Assembly: GCF_001262635.1 (NCBI RefSeq)
Contig: NZ_JXYH01000006.1
Coordinates: 1 to 64,000 of the forward strand
DNA: 64,000 nt
Source: Aestuariivita boseongensis
Lineage (GTDB): Bacteria; Pseudomonadota; Alphaproteobacteria; Rhodobacterales; Rhodobacteraceae
Direction of reading: 5' to 3'
The notes under the pieces were generated by a model. That model searched no databases. It was not told the DNA's origin and saw nothing but the letters and a program-made list of their open reading frames with translations. Position 1 is the first letter of the stretch. Each line of letters begins with the position of its first letter. Positions 1 to 10,368 of the stretch are shown here, piece by piece. The position numbers were made by a program, and so were the translations under genes.

Positions 1-549
1 CCGCGTTCGGCGCAAGGCTTTACCGTGTTCTTCACGGGCTTTTCCGGCTCGGGCAAATCCACCATCGCCAACGCGCTTATGGTCAAGCTGATGGAAATGG
101 GCGACCGGCCCGTGACTCTTCTGGACGGCGATATCGTGCGGAAGAACCTCAGTTCGGAACTGGGTTTCTCGAAAGAGCACCGCGACCTGAACATCCGGCG
201 CATTGGCTATGTCGCGTCAGAGATCACTAAGAATGGCGGCATCGCCATCTGCGCGCCGATCGCGCCCTATGCCACCACCCGCCGCGCGGTGCGTGAAGAG
301 ATCGAGCAATACGGCGCCTTCGTCGAAATCCACGTCGCCACCTCTCTCGAGGAATGCGAACGCCGGGACCGCAAGGGGCTGTATAAGCTGGCGCGCGAAG
401 GCAAGATCAAGGAATTCACCGGGATTTCAGACCCTTATGACGTACCGGACAACCCTGAACTGCGGGTGGAAACGGAAAATGTCGAGGTCGACAACTGCGC
501 CCATCAGGTGCTTCTGAAACTGGAAAGCATGGGTCTGATCGCCGGATAA
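1..549 (+). CDS. cysC: Adenylyl-sulfate kinase (CysC) domain, probably the end of a bifunctional Sat-CysC protein; 5' truncated
   Basis: APS kinase phosphorylates adenylyl sulfate to PAPS, the donor for sulfotransferases and an intermediate of sulfate assimilation. The frame is open from base 1, so the start lies outside the window; 182 residues are visible. A P-loop, GFSGSGKST, comes right after the window edge and is followed by LLDGDIVR, the APS-binding NLSSELGFSKEHRD, and GISDPYDVP near the end. All are typical CysC motifs. The residues before the P-loop (PRSAQGFTV) look like the linker of a sulfate adenylyltransferase-kinase fusion, but the Sat part is not visible, so the fusion is inferred. 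The gene ends just before tandem hairpins shared with the convergent glycosyltransferase. Confidence 0.9.
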   Translation, partial: PRSAQGFTVFFTGFSGSGKSTIANALMVKLMEMGDRPVTLLDGDIVRKNLSSELGFSKEHRDLNIRRIGYVASEITKNGGIAICAPIAPYATTRRAVREEIEQYGAFVEIHVATSLEECERRDRKGLYKLAREGKIKEFTGISDPYDVPDNPELRVETENVEVDNCAHQVLLKLESMGLIAG

Positions 550-550
550 G

Positions 551-596
551 CCGGAATGTGACACACATTCCGGCCGGAAACTGACGCAGTTTCCGG
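551..596. repeat. Tandem pair of 23-nt hairpins between convergent genes
   Basis: Two hairpins sit back to back with no spacer: 551-573 (stem CCGGAATGTG, loop ACA) and 574-596 (stem CCGGAAACTG, loop ACG). Each has a perfect 10-bp stem and a 3-nt loop. A pair of the same geometry, with a nearly identical second hairpin, lies at 43034-43080. There is no T-tract, so this is a repeat element that may also act as a bidirectional terminator for cysC and the GT10 gene. Confidence 0.8.
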
Positions 597-602
597 CGCT
601 GC

Positions 603-1505
603 CTACAATTCGTCCAGAATGGCCTGCGCTGCGCGCTTTTCCAGATCGCCCAGCGCATCCATGGCCGGTTTGATGGCCTGAAGATGGGGCAGACGCTCCT
701 GATAGATCGCGTCGGACGCAGTCTCAATCGCTGCCCAAAGTTCCGCTTCTGTGTTGCAGCGAATGATACCGCTTGTATCGCAAAACTCTTCAAGGTTCGG
801 ACAGCCCCAGTAAATGGGGACCGTGTCACACAAAACAGCATCCAGAAGCTTCTCGGTGAAGTAGTTCTTCTGTTGCACGTTCTCGATCACCACTGAGAAT
901 TTATAGGGCGCCAACCCGTCTGATTTCTTCTCAAACGGTGCGTATCCGTGGCCCATCACGTCCACGTCAAGGCCTGCGGCACGGGAGCGCGTGACCATCT
1001 CGTGACGAAGCGTGTGGCCCGGCGCATGGTTCTTGCCGGACGCGATCAATGACATGTGGCGCGTCTTTGTGAAGTCCAGATCACGCCAGTTCGGAACCCA
1101 GGTTGTGGCATAAGGCATCAGCCTTGCGTTGGGCAGGCGGTCCAGAAGTTCCTGATGAAAGGTGAAGATGCGGTGAAACCTCCGCCAGGTGTATTTCAGC
1201 AGGCGGATATGTTTCGCATGCCAGATCGCCGGTTCTCCCATGACCCAGGAAATGCGGGCGCGCGTGCCGAAAGATGGCAGGTAATGCAGCTTGGTCTTGG
1301 GATAGACGATCAGGTGGTCACTGCGCGTCAAATCTCCAAGCACACCGCCTTTCAGACGCTCGGGCTGGCCCAATGGCCAGTTCAGAGCGTTCAAGGGCAA
1401 CTTCGCCTGTTTCGGCCCCAAGAATGTCCCGTAAGGCACAACGGCAATTGCAGGATCTGACATAGCTTTGTCCGCATCAAATGGCTTGGTGCCGCACATA
1501 ACCAT
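603..1505 (-). CDS. GT10-family (alpha-1,3-fucosyltransferase-like) glycosyltransferase
   Basis: The 300-residue protein carries the C-terminal signature of family 10 glycosyltransferases in its last third: VVIENVQQKNYFTEKLLDA followed by VPIYWGCPNLEEF, which in this family binds the nucleotide sugar. It would transfer a deoxysugar, classically fucose from GDP-fucose, to a surface glycan; the actual donor and acceptor cannot be read from sequence. There is no signal peptide or membrane segment, so it is probably cytosolic. ATG codons at 1505, 1499 and 1463 are all possible starts, and none has a strong ribosome-binding site. It follows phzF on the same strand and converges on cysC. Confidence 0.8.
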   Translation of the reverse strand: MVMCGTKPFDADKAMSDPAIAVVPYGTFLGPKQAKLPLNALNWPLGQPERLKGGVLGDLTRSDHLIVYPKTKLHYLPSFGTRARISWVMGEPAIWHAKHIRLLKYTWRRFHRIFTFHQELLDRLPNARLMPYATTWVPNWRDLDFTKTRHMSLIASGKNHAPGHTLRHEMVTRSRAAGLDVDVMGHGYAPFEKKSDGLAPYKFSVVIENVQQKNYFTEKLLDAVLCDTVPIYWGCPNLEEFCDTSGIIRCNTEAELWAAIETASDAIYQERLPHLQAIKPAMDALGDLEKRAAQAILDEL

Positions 1506-1556
1506 TCACCAGGGCCTGGCACCAGCAGAAAGCCCAACATGAAAGGCATCGATACC

Positions 1557-2432
1557 CTACAGATGCAGATCCCCTGACATCAGCCTCCAGGCCTGCCCCG
1601 CAACGCGAATGCCGTCCATCGCGTCAGCAGGCCCCACACGCGTCACCCGCGCCTGGCCGGGCCGGCCCATCCAATGGCCCTGTTCCGCCAGGAAGCTGTC
1701 CTTTCTCATCAGCCCATACCGCCACAGATAGGCCGCCATTGCCCCGGTCGCCGATCCGGTAAAGGGATCTTCCGGCGGGCTGGGCGGGGCCAAAAGCAGG
1801 CGTGAGAACGTATCGCCCTGCCCCGTCGCGCCTGAAAGCGTGACCAGAAACGGCTCCATCAGATCGGTGCCGTCATGGCCCAGGCTTTGTGCCAATCGCC
1901 TCAACGCTTCGGGGTTCAGCCGCGCGCGACGCAGCGCTTCGTGATCCTTCAGGACGGTGATGACAAATGGCAATCCTGTCGACACAAGCTGCGGCGGCGC
2001 GATGATGTCGCCTGCATCCAGCCCCGCCACATCAGCCACCAGCGCCACATCCGGTTGCGGCCCGAACTGCGGCGCAACCTGCGTCATCTCGATCCAGCGA
2101 TCGCGCAGGACCACCGGCACCAGACCCGCGCCCGTCTCAAGCGTGACGCGGTCGCCCGCCATCAGCCCGCGCGCCTTCAGCGCGGCGACGGTGGCCACTG
2201 TGGGATGTCCGGCAAAGGGAATTTCGCGGCTGGCCAGAAAATACCGCACCTTCACATCCGCCACATCGGATGGCCCCGTGAAGGTACATTCCACCAGCGA
2301 GGTTTCGCGTACGAACCGCATCGCGGTCTCGTCGTCCAACTCGGCCCCGCCATGGACAACAGCGCAGCCATTCCCGCCGAAGGGCGCATCCGTAAAGGCG
2401 TCGACCCAATCGACGGGAAAAGTTCGTGTCAT
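1557..2432 (-). CDS. PhzF-family isomerase/epimerase-like protein
   Basis: This 291-residue protein begins with the PhzF hallmark VDAFTDAPFGGNGCAVV and continues with an E-containing LVECTF segment, FAGHPTVAT, and near the C-terminus DPFTGSATGAMAAYL. These mark the two-lobed diaminopimelate epimerase-like fold. PhzF itself isomerises a dihydro-hydroxyanthranilate in phenazine synthesis, but most family members have other or unknown substrates, and no phenazine genes are nearby. It starts 6 bp after DUF1150 and is probably read through from the hsp20 transcript, so it may be heat-inducible. Confidence 0.85.
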   Translation of the reverse strand: MTRTFPVDWVDAFTDAPFGGNGCAVVHGGAELDDETAMRFVRETSLVECTFTGPSDVADVKVRYFLASREIPFAGHPTVATVAALKARGLMAGDRVTLETGAGLVPVVLRDRWIEMTQVAPQFGPQPDVALVADVAGLDAGDIIAPPQLVSTGLPFVITVLKDHEALRRARLNPEALRRLAQSLGHDGTDLMEPFLVTLSGATGQGDTFSRLLLAPPSPPEDPFTGSATGAMAAYLWRYGLMRKDSFLAEQGHWMGRPGQARVTRVGPADAMDGIRVAGQAWRLMSGDLHL

Positions 2433-2438
2433 CGGGAT

Positions 2439-2663
2439 TTAGTGCACCGTCATCGGCGTCATGTCATGCTGGCGCGCCAGCACGAAGGCCAGCTTGCGGT
2501 CAGCCACCAGCGCCAGTTGCTGGCCATCGGAATCATGCACCGCATAAAGCTGCTCAAGCCCATCGGCCGAGGCCTGAACCTCATCGGGCAGATCGGCCAC
2601 CTGAACCGCCTTCACATAGACGACCCGGCCACCCAAGGCTTTGAAATCATATGGCGTATTCAT
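2439..2663 (-). CDS. DUF1150 family protein
   Basis: A 74-residue protein of the DUF1150 family (PYDFKALGGRVVYVKAV at the start, LYAVHDSDGQQLALVADRK later). The function is unknown. The gene follows hsp20 directly, an arrangement I recall from Rhodobacteraceae, which suggests a link to stress or small heat-shock protein function. ATG at 2663 is preferred because AAGGGG lies 8 nt upstream. A GTG at 2672, which overlaps the hsp20 stop as GTGA, is in frame but has no properly spaced ribosome-binding site. Confidence 0.8.
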   Translation of the reverse strand: MNTPYDFKALGGRVVYVKAVQVADLPDEVQASADGLEQLYAVHDSDGQQLALVADRKLAFVLARQHDMTPMTVH

Positions 2664-2668
2664 AGCTC

Positions 2669-3082
2669 TCACCCCTTCTTGATGTTGATCGTTTGCACAA
2701 TTGTCTCGGGCACGGATCGGGTCAGGTCCACATGCAGCAGACCGTTTTCCATGATCGCTTCGCCCACCTCAACGCCATCGGCCAGCACAAAGGTCCGCTG
2801 GAACTGGCGCGCCGCAATACCGCGATGCAGGAAGATGCGCCCATCGCTGTCATCCTTCTGGCGGCCGCGGATCACCAATTGGCGGTCCTCCACGGTGATG
2901 GCCAGATCATCCTCGCCAAACCCGGCCACGGCGAGGGTGATGCGATAGGAATGATCGGATGTCTGTTCAATGTTGAAAGGGGGATAGCCCTCGTTGCCCG
3001 ACTTGGCGGTGCGTTCCAGAAGGCGTTCCAATTGCTCAAACCCCAACAGGTGCGGGTACGAGCCCAAGGTCAATTTCGACAT
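2669..3082 (-). CDS. Hsp20/alpha-crystallin small heat-shock protein (IbpA-like)
   Basis: A 137-residue cytosolic holdase that binds unfolding proteins under heat stress until DnaK/ClpB can refold them. The alpha-crystallin domain spans roughly residues 35-130: YPPFNIEQTSDHSYRITLAV, then LVIRGRQ, then the family signature region ending in NGLLHVDL. The I-x-I-type motif near the C-terminus is represented only by TINIKK. ATG at 3082 is chosen because GGACGAGG lies just upstream; an in-frame ATG at 3103 would add seven unconserved residues. The gene leads an operon with DUF1150 and phzF and has an RpoH-type promoter upstream. Confidence 0.92.
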   Translation of the reverse strand: MSKLTLGSYPHLLGFEQLERLLERTAKSGNEGYPPFNIEQTSDHSYRITLAVAGFGEDDLAITVEDRQLVIRGRQKDDSDGRIFLHRGIAARQFQRTFVLADGVEVGEAIMENGLLHVDLTRSVPETIVQTINIKKG

Positions 3083-3151
3083 ATCCTCGTCCTTCAAAGG
3101 CACAAGCGATGATCTGCGCGGCCCCGTTATGGCAACCGCATCTGCATCAGA

Positions 3152-3180
3152 ATATGGGAAGAAAACCCATGGATAACAAG
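3152..3180 (-). promoter_or_regulatory. RpoH (sigma-32)-type heat-shock promoter for hsp20
   Basis: Read on the minus strand there is CTTGTTA (3180-3174), a 15-bp spacer, then CCCATAT (3158-3152). The heat-shock consensus is CTTGAAA-N11-16-CCCATnT, so the -10 matches fully and the -35 in its first four bases. The element lies about 70 bp upstream of the hsp20 start. Assignment to RpoH is by consensus only. Confidence 0.7.
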
Positions 3181-3249
3181 GGGTAGGCGTAACGCTCTTT
3201 AAAGCTTATTCTACGACTCTGCCACGAATTGACCGAATCGAGCCTGCAT

Positions 3250-3474
3250 ATGAACGCGCCCTATGATTTCGCCATGAAGACAGAAGAGGTGCTGCGCGTG
3301 GAACTCGAAGTGTTCAAACGCGAACACCGCGACCTGGATGAGGCGATCACCGCCCTGCAAGACCGCGGCACCGCCGATCAGCTGACGATCAAGCGTCTGA
3401 AAAAGCAGAAACTTCGGCTAAAAGACAAGATCGCCATCATCGAGGATATGCTGACACCGGACATCATTGCCTGA
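3250..3474 (+). CDS. YdcH/DUF465 family small protein
   Basis: A 74-residue, highly charged helical protein: VELEVFKREHRDLDEAI then LKKQKLRLKDKI, the DUF465 pattern of a short antiparallel coiled coil. The function is unknown. The frame extends back to a TTG at 3229, but the ATG at 3250 gives the normal family length; neither has a clear ribosome-binding site. It lies 55 bp upstream of purE on the same strand and may be cotranscribed with it. Confidence 0.8.
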   Translation: MNAPYDFAMKTEEVLRVELEVFKREHRDLDEAITALQDRGTADQLTIKRLKKQKLRLKDKIAIIEDMLTPDIIA

Positions 3475-3529
3475 GCGGGCGATTTGGCTATAGTGCGCGC
3501 TCTTTCGACGGGATAGGGGCGCGGCAGGC

Positions 3530-4018
3530 ATGTCCGACATATCGGTAGGGATCATCATGGGAAGCCAGTCAGACTGGCCCACGATGAAGGAAGCGGCGCT
3601 CATCCTTGATGAGCTGGGCGTGGCCTATGAAACGCGCATCGTCTCGGCCCATCGCACACCGGACCGGCTGTGGGACTATGGCAAGACCGCCGCCGAACGC
3701 GGGTTGAAGGTGATCATCGCCGGTGCCGGCGGGGCCGCGCATCTGCCGGGCATGATGGCTTCGAAAACGCGGGTGCCGGTTGTGGGCGTTCCGGTGCAGA
3801 CCAAGGCGCTTTCGGGTGTCGACAGCCTCTATTCCATCGTCCAGATGCCCAAGGGATACCCCGTGGCCACCATGGCCATCGGCGCGGCGGGTGCCGCCAA
3901 TGCCGGCCTGATGGCGGCAGGCATCCTCGCCACCTCCGATCCGGCGCTGGCCGAACGGCTGGATGCCTGGCGTGCCGCGCTGTCCGCCTCCATCCCCGAG
4001 GCGCCCAGCGATGACTGA
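3530..4018 (+). CDS. purE: N5-carboxyaminoimidazole ribonucleotide mutase
   Basis: PurE converts N5-CAIR to CAIR in de novo purine synthesis and works with PurK. The 162-residue protein has the class I PurE start [14 protein letters not shown], the SAHRTPDR motif with the catalytic His, and the [13 protein letters not shown] loop followed by VVGVPVQ. Its length is normal. The final codons overlap the purK start by 8 bp (ATGACTGA at 4011-4018), which indicates translational coupling. Confidence 0.97.
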   Translation: MSDISVGIIMGSQSDWPTMKEAALILDELGVAYETRIVSAHRTPDRLWDYGKTAAERGLKVIIAGAGGAAHLPGMMASKTRVPVVGVPVQTKALSGVDSLYSIVQMPKGYPVATMAIGAAGAANAGLMAAGILATSDPALAERLDAWRAALSASIPEAPSDD

Positions 4019-5084
4019 CGCCCTCGCCCCCGGTGCCGTGATCGGAATCCTTGGCGGTGGCCAGTTGGGCCGCATGCTATCGGTGGCCGCCAGCCGTCTT
4101 GGCCTGAAAACCCATATCTATGAACCCGGTGCCAATCCGCCCGCCGGCCAGGTGGCCGATCAGGTGACCACCGCCGCCTATGACGATCACGCCGCCCTGA
4201 TCGCCTTTGCCCAATCGGTCGATGTCATTACCTATGAGTTTGAAAACATCCCCACCGACGCGCTGGACGTGCTTGAGACGCACCGCCCCATCCGCCCCGG
4301 TCGCGAGGCCCTGCGCGTCAGCCAGGACCGGCTGGTCGAAAAGGACTTCCTGCAGGGGCTTGGCCTGAAAACCGCGCCATTCGCCGATATCACCGATCTG
4401 GCCAGCCTTCAGACCGCGCTGGCCGACATGGGCACCCCCGCCATCCTGAAAACGCGCCGCTTCGGCTATGACGGCAAGGGTCAGGTGCGCATCAACGACG
4501 CGTCTGACGCGGAACAGGCGCTGGCGGAAATGGCCGGCGCGCCCGCGATCCTCGAAGGTTTCGTGAATTTCACACATGAGGTCTCTGTCATCGCCGCGCG
4601 CGGCCTCGATGGATCGGTGGCCAGTTTCGATCCCGGCGAAAACGTCCATCGCGAGGGCATCCTGCGCACCACCACAGTGCCTGCGCGGCTGTCAGCCTCG
4701 CAACGCACTGATGCGGTGCTTCTGGCCGCCAACATCCTGAACGCGCTCGATTATGTGGGCGTGATGGGGGTTGAGCTGTTCGTCACGGCCGAAGGTCTGA
4801 TCGTGAACGAAATCGCTCCGCGTGTGCACAATTCCGGCCACTGGACGCAGAATGGCTGCACCGTCGATCAGTTTGAACAGCATATCCGCGCGGTCGCGGG
4901 CTGGCCGCTGGGCGACGGGCAGCGCTATGCCGATGTGGTGATGGAAAACCTGATCGGCGATGACATGGACCGCGTCCCCGGACTCACGCGTAACGCCAAC
5001 ACCGCGATCCACCTTTACGGCAAGGCCGAGGTCAAGCCAGGCCGCAAGATGGGCCATGTGAACCGGATCGTCTCCACAGGCTAA
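4011..5084 (+). CDS. purK: 5-(carboxyamino)imidazole ribonucleotide synthase
   Basis: PurK makes N5-CAIR from AIR, bicarbonate and ATP, feeding PurE. The 357-residue protein has the ATP-grasp plan: an N-terminal [12 protein letters not shown] nucleotide-binding start, then [23 protein letters not shown] (ATP lid), and [14 protein letters not shown] (metal/ATP-binding end). The frame is open further upstream, but the ATG at 4011 inside the purE end gives the family start [20 protein letters not shown]. purE and purK form one operon; a palindrome followed by T residues at 5107-5128 may end it. Confidence 0.97.
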   Translation: MTDALAPGAVIGILGGGQLGRMLSVAASRLGLKTHIYEPGANPPAGQVADQVTTAAYDDHAALIAFAQSVDVITYEFENIPTDALDVLETHRPIRPGREALRVSQDRLVEKDFLQGLGLKTAPFADITDLASLQTALADMGTPAILKTRRFGYDGKGQVRINDASDAEQALAEMAGAPAILEGFVNFTHEVSVIAARGLDGSVASFDPGENVHREGILRTTTVPARLSASQRTDAVLLAANILNALDYVGVMGVELFVTAEGLIVNEIAPRVHNSGHWTQNGCTVDQFEQHIRAVAGWPLGDGQRYADVVMENLIGDDMDRVPGLTRNANTAIHLYGKAEVKPGRKMGHVNRIVSTG

Positions 5085-5106
5085 AACTCTGTAAAATTTG
5101 AGCGAT

Positions 5107-5128
5107 TGTTTCGCGCGCGAAACATTTT
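5107..5128 (+). terminator. Possible terminator after purK
   Basis: An 18-nt palindrome (TGTTTCGCG facing CGCGAAACA, 5107-5124) is followed by TTTT. It lies 22 bp after the purK stop and just before the convergent phnM end. The stem is at least 7 bp with a GCGC-type loop. The T-tract is short, so the call is tentative. Confidence 0.5.
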
Positions 5129-5138
5129 CGTCCGGGCG

Positions 5139-6287
5139 CTAACGCACGAAGCGCGCCGCGATATCGCCATTGATAAAGCTGAATCGCCCGCCCGCCATGG
5201 TGGCGGCCACCCGCCGCGTCTGCGCATCCAGGATCACCAGATCCGCCCGCAAACCCGGCTCAAGCCGCCCGCGATCGTCCAGCCCCATCAGCCGCGCAGG
5301 ACCGGAGGAAACCAGCGCCCAGGCCTCGGCCAAAGACAACAGCCCGCCATCCGCCAACAGTAGCGCCGCCCGGCGCAGGCTGGGATAATGGTAATCCGAG
5401 GCCAGCGCATCACACAGCCCCAGCGCCACCAGTTCCATCGCGCTGGCATTGCCCTTGTGCGATCCGCCCCGCACCACGTTGGGCGCGCCCAGGATGATCC
5501 CGTCGCCCCCTTGCCGTGCGGCCTCTGCCGCGTCCTGCGTTTCGGGAAATTCGGATATCCGCGCCCCGCGCGCGGCCCATTCCGCACGATGGCGGGCGGT
5601 GTTTTCATCATGGCTGCCGATCCGCACGCCCTGCGCCTGCAAGCGCGCGGCCAGCGCGTCCAGCGCGGCGGGAACTTCGGAGGATCGTCCGTGCATCTCA
5701 AGCATCATCTCGAAATGGCGGTCCGGATTGCGCGCCGCCTTCAGCGCCTGCGCCACCAGCCGGGGCGGGCGCTTGCCTTCGGCCAGTTTCGCATGGGGCA
5801 GATGATCGTTGAAAACGATGTAATCCACACCCCAACCCGCCATCAGATCTGGCAGGCGGTCGAAATCGTCCAGCATATGCGTCTCGAACCGCAACTGGCC
5901 GCGCAGATCGGTGACCAGACTGCCCCGCGTCTGCGCTAGCGCGGTAAAGACGCTGTCGGCAAAATCCGGGCCGCGCAGCCCGCCCTCCCAGCTGTAGAAC
6001 TGCGCCAGATACGCGGTGGTGATCCCGTTGGCCGCCAACTCAGCCTCGGTGGCGACAAGCCCCTCGGACCGCTCCTTCATCGCGCCCCGTCGCGGGGCCA
6101 GGTGACGCTCGAACGCATCGCCATGCACATCCACAATGCCGGGCAGGATCATGTACCCGCTCAGGTCCACGGGCTTCCCACAAGGCGTATCTGCAATCAC
6201 TCCGCCAGCAATCGCCAGATCGCCCGCGCCCAGCGCCTCTGGCCACAGGATCTGCGCGCCCGTCAGGGTCAAGTCCAACGCGCTCAT
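5139..6287 (-). CDS. phnM: Alpha-D-ribose 1-methylphosphonate 5-triphosphate diphosphatase
   Basis: PhnM removes pyrophosphate from ribose 1-methylphosphonate 5-triphosphate in the C-P lyase pathway of phosphonate use. The 382-residue protein is an amidohydrolase with [15 protein letters not shown] (metal-binding strand end), [17 protein letters not shown] and [10 protein letters not shown], all typical of PhnM rather than dihydroorotase. No phnGHIJKL genes are in the window, so the rest of the pathway must be elsewhere. The gene overlaps the upstream esterase by 4 bp (ATGA, 6284-6287), suggesting cotranslation. Confidence 0.9.
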   Translation of the reverse strand: MSALDLTLTGAQILWPEALGAGDLAIAGGVIADTPCGKPVDLSGYMILPGIVDVHGDAFERHLAPRRGAMKERSEGLVATEAELAANGITTAYLAQFYSWEGGLRGPDFADSVFTALAQTRGSLVTDLRGQLRFETHMLDDFDRLPDLMAGWGVDYIVFNDHLPHAKLAEGKRPPRLVAQALKAARNPDRHFEMMLEMHGRSSEVPAALDALAARLQAQGVRIGSHDENTARHRAEWAARGARISEFPETQDAAEAARQGGDGIILGAPNVVRGGSHKGNASAMELVALGLCDALASDYHYPSLRRAALLLADGGLLSLAEAWALVSSGPARLMGLDDRGRLEPGLRADLVILDAQTRRVAATMAGGRFSFINGDIAARFVR

Positions 6288-7051
6288 TCCTGACCCTCTT
6301 CCCGGCAGGCAACTTCATCGCAATCGCCCGGCAGGATCGTCCCGAACACCGCCTCCATCCAGGTGATGTCCGGATCGAAGCGCCCGGTTTCCAGGAAATA
6401 GACCGTCTCGGCGATGACACGGGGGCTGTTCATCATGAAGGTATGGGTCACAGGCAGTACCATGTGGCCCGCCATGCCATCCACCCGCGTCTCGGACACC
6501 GCGACCTTGCCGTCGTCGGGCCCTTCGATCATGCCGGAAAAGATAGGGTTCAAAGACTGGCTGCCTGCAATCACGCCCACCGGGTAATCCACCGGCGGCA
6601 GGCGGCGCGGCAGGCTTGTGGGGCCAGTGCCCAGCTGCTGACCCGCAGGACCGTTCAGCCAGCCGAACACCTCCAGATCGTCCAGCTGATCCACAAGCTG
6701 GCTCCCCTGATTGGGCGTGCCCAGCATCACCACGCGGCCCAGATCAATCGGCCGGTCGCGCAACAGCCAGTACCGCACCAGAATGCCGCCCATGGAATGG
6801 GTCACGAAATGCACCCGTACGTCACCGCATTGGGCCACGGCGGCGGGCAGTGTCTGATCGACCAATTGCTGGATCGGCGCTGTGGTCGACGGATATCCGG
6901 GCCGCACAACCTTGTACCCGCGCTGTTCCAACACCTCTTCCATGATGGCAAAGGACGCCTCGGTCCGCGCCAGCCCATGCAGCAGCACCACGCATTCCGC
7001 CCGCAGGGGCGACGCGATCAGGGCAAGGAAAAGGGCGAATATCAGGCGCAT
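6284..7051 (-). CDS. Secreted alpha/beta-fold lipase/esterase-like hydrolase
   Basis: A 255-residue protein with an 18-residue signal peptide ending SPLRA. The mature part has the oxyanion strand [10 protein letters not shown] and the nucleophile elbow [10 protein letters not shown], with Ser86 as the likely catalytic serine. It resembles triacylglycerol lipase/PGAP1-like hydrolases that act on lipids or esters in the periplasm or outside the cell. The substrate is unknown. Translation is coupled to phnM by a 4-bp overlap, although no functional link to phosphonates is obvious. Confidence 0.8.
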   Translation of the reverse strand: MRLIFALFLALIASPLRAECVVLLHGLARTEASFAIMEEVLEQRGYKVVRPGYPSTTAPIQQLVDQTLPAAVAQCGDVRVHFVTHSMGGILVRYWLLRDRPIDLGRVVMLGTPNQGSQLVDQLDDLEVFGWLNGPAGQQLGTGPTSLPRRLPPVDYPVGVIAGSQSLNPIFSGMIEGPDDGKVAVSETRVDGMAGHMVLPVTHTFMMNSPRVIAETVYFLETGRFDPDITWMEAVFGTILPGDCDEVACREEGQE

Positions 7052-7113
7052 GGCGTTGAAATAAGCGCCGCGCGCGGATTACTAAAGAGGACTTTGCAAA
7101 GAGGTGCCAAAAA

Positions 7114-7551
7114 GTGAAACCCCGCCTCGCGGTACGCGCAGTTTTGCTGCATGAAGACCGGCTCTTGCTGGTCAATGCCTGGGCCGATCCCAAAAGCCAG
7201 CTGTGGTGCGCGCCCGGCGGTGGGGTTGAACTGGGCCAATCCCTGCCCGACAACCTGGCCCGCGAGGTGATGGAGGAAACGGGCCTGACCATTTCCGTGG
7301 GCCCGCCCTGCCTGGTGAATGAATTTCACGACCCCGAGCGCGATTTTCATCAGGTCGAGCTGTTCTTCCGCTGCAAACTGATCGCCGGAGAGTTGCGCGA
7401 CGATTGGCAGGACCCCGAACAGATCGTCAGACGCCGCGCCTGGTTCACGCAGGACGAGGTGGAGGAGCTGTACCTGAAACCCTCAAGCCTGCCGCAGGTC
7501 GCCTGGAACCGGGGATTTGGCTATGACCCGCTGGAACGGATTGTCTTCTGA
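7114..7551 (+). CDS. Nudix hydrolase
   Basis: A 145-residue Nudix protein that would cleave a nucleoside diphosphate linked to another group. The Nudix box runs from GGGVELGQSL through AREVMEETGL. The REVMEE glutamates that bind the metal are present, but the first Glu of the G-x5-E pattern is Gln here (GQS where GES is usual). The start is GTG at 7114 with GAGG about 9 nt upstream. Its last 31 bp overlap the convergent DMT transporter gene. The substrate cannot be inferred. Confidence 0.88.
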   Translation: MKPRLAVRAVLLHEDRLLLVNAWADPKSQLWCAPGGGVELGQSLPDNLAREVMEETGLTISVGPPCLVNEFHDPERDFHQVELFFRCKLIAGELRDDWQDPEQIVRRRAWFTQDEVEELYLKPSSLPQVAWNRGFGYDPLERIVF

Positions 7552-8381
7552 CGCGGAATGACCGACGCGGCGACGCCGCCCAAGACAACCAAGGCCGGCA
7601 GCACGACGTCCCAGGTGATGGGTTCGGCCAGAAAGATCAGCCCACCGGTCATGGCGATCACCGGCACGGTCAGTTGTGCGACTGCGGCAACCGATGGCGC
7701 CAGCTGCGGCAGCACGCGGTACCAAAGCGCATAGCCCAGCCCGGATGTGACCGCCCCCGACAGGATGGCCAGCAGGATGCCCCATGTTGACAACGCCCCT
7801 GCCCCGGCAAAGAGGATCAGCGCAAGCGCGATACCGAAGGGCGCTGCAAACAGGAAATTCGCCGCCGTCGCCCGCAGCGGGTCCGTTGCGCCGCGCCCGA
7901 TCAGGGAATAGATCCCCCAGCCGATCCCTGCCGCCACCATGAACGCGCCGTGCAAGATGCTCACCGCGATGCCCGCACCGGGCCACAGAAGCCACGCCAA
8001 CCCACCAAAGGCCAGCACCGCCCCGACCCAACGCTGCACAGGCGGACGCTCCCCGCCCCACAAGGCACCTGCGAACATGGTGATCTGCACCATCCCGAAC
8101 AGGATCAGCGCACCCAGCCCGGCATCCAGCGCGATATAGGCAAAGGAAAACCCGAAGATGTAAACAAAAAGCGCCGCCGCCGCGCGCCAATCCCCGCTGC
8201 GCTCGATCCGCCCGTTGCCGCCCGCCATGGCCAGGATCCAAAGCATGGCGACACCCGCTGCCAGCCGCACCGCGCCGAAAGACGCAGGATCAATGCTGCC
8301 ATCCACCAGCGCCAGACGGTTCAGGACGGAATTGGCGGCAAAGGCCACCATGGTCAGCGCGGTCAGAAGAAACAGGCTCAT
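7521..8381 (-). CDS. EamA/DMT-family membrane transporter
   Basis: A 286-residue, strongly hydrophobic protein with about ten predicted membrane helices in two repeated EamA halves (start MSLFLLTALTMVAFAANSVLNR; second half around the ILLAILSGAVTSGLGYALWY region). These drug/metabolite transporters export or import small molecules across the inner membrane; the substrate is unknown. The 3' end overlaps the convergent Nudix gene by 31 bp. Confidence 0.88.
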   Translation of the reverse strand: MSLFLLTALTMVAFAANSVLNRLALVDGSIDPASFGAVRLAAGVAMLWILAMAGGNGRIERSGDWRAAAALFVYIFGFSFAYIALDAGLGALILFGMVQITMFAGALWGGERPPVQRWVGAVLAFGGLAWLLWPGAGIAVSILHGAFMVAAGIGWGIYSLIGRGATDPLRATAANFLFAAPFGIALALILFAGAGALSTWGILLAILSGAVTSGLGYALWYRVLPQLAPSVAAVAQLTVPVIAMTGGLIFLAEPITWDVVLPALVVLGGVAASVIPRQKTIRSSGS

Positions 8382-8426
8382 GCCACAGGCCTATCGGTCC
8401 GCGCGGCGGCCTGCCAGACAAAACCG

Positions 8427-8457
8427 CGCTCCTGCTTCTTTCTGGCTGGAAATACCC
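8427..8457 (+). repeat. REP-like module, short copy
   Basis: The core CTGCTTCTTTCTGGCT followed by GGAAATACCC is nearly identical (25 of 27 bases) to 63078-63104, and related to 10881-10908 (minus) and 18031-18054. All copies are intergenic. This copy lies between the DMT gene start and the groEL terminator and lacks the GC-rich hairpins seen at 10849 and 63114. Confidence 0.65.
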
Positions 8458-8485
8458 AAAACCATCGGCAACAAAAAGCACAGCG

Positions 8486-8524
8486 CAAAAAGAAAAGAGG
8501 GCCGCGCGTGGCGACCCCCTCTCA
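8486..8524 (-). terminator. Probable rho-independent terminator of the groES-groEL operon
   Basis: On the minus strand AGAGGG (8522-8517) pairs with CCCTCT (8501-8496) around a GC-rich loop and is followed by TTTTCTTTTTG (8495-8485). It lies about 150 bp after the groEL stop, beyond three other hairpins. Confidence 0.6.
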
Positions 8525-8548
8525 TCTTTTTTGCGGTGTGGGCTCTCA

Positions 8549-8675
8549 TTGCTTTTCGTTGAAAAGCAACCGCCGCTTACCAGCACCAAGGATGGCGTAG
8601 CTGTGGCTCTCGGCGTTTGGCCCGTGGGCCAAACACCTGTCGCCACCAGATCAAATTCGCGATGCGAATTTGATC

Positions 8676-8676
<1 letters not shown>
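8549..8676. repeat. Three hairpins downstream of groEL
   Basis: Three stem-loops lie between groEL and its terminator: 8549-8569 (9-bp stem TTGCTTTTC, loop GTT), 8615-8634 (GTTTGGCCC facing GGGCCAAAC), and 8648-8676 (13-bp stem AGATCAAATTCGC, loop GAT), the last touching the groEL stop codon. The stems differ from each other, so they are not simple copies. They may stabilise the groEL transcript or slow polymerase; I infer this from position only. Confidence 0.7.
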
Positions 8677-10331
<1,655 letters not shown>

Positions 10332-10368
10332 TCAGATTGTTGCGTTTTTCTCAGACGATCCGGGGCGT

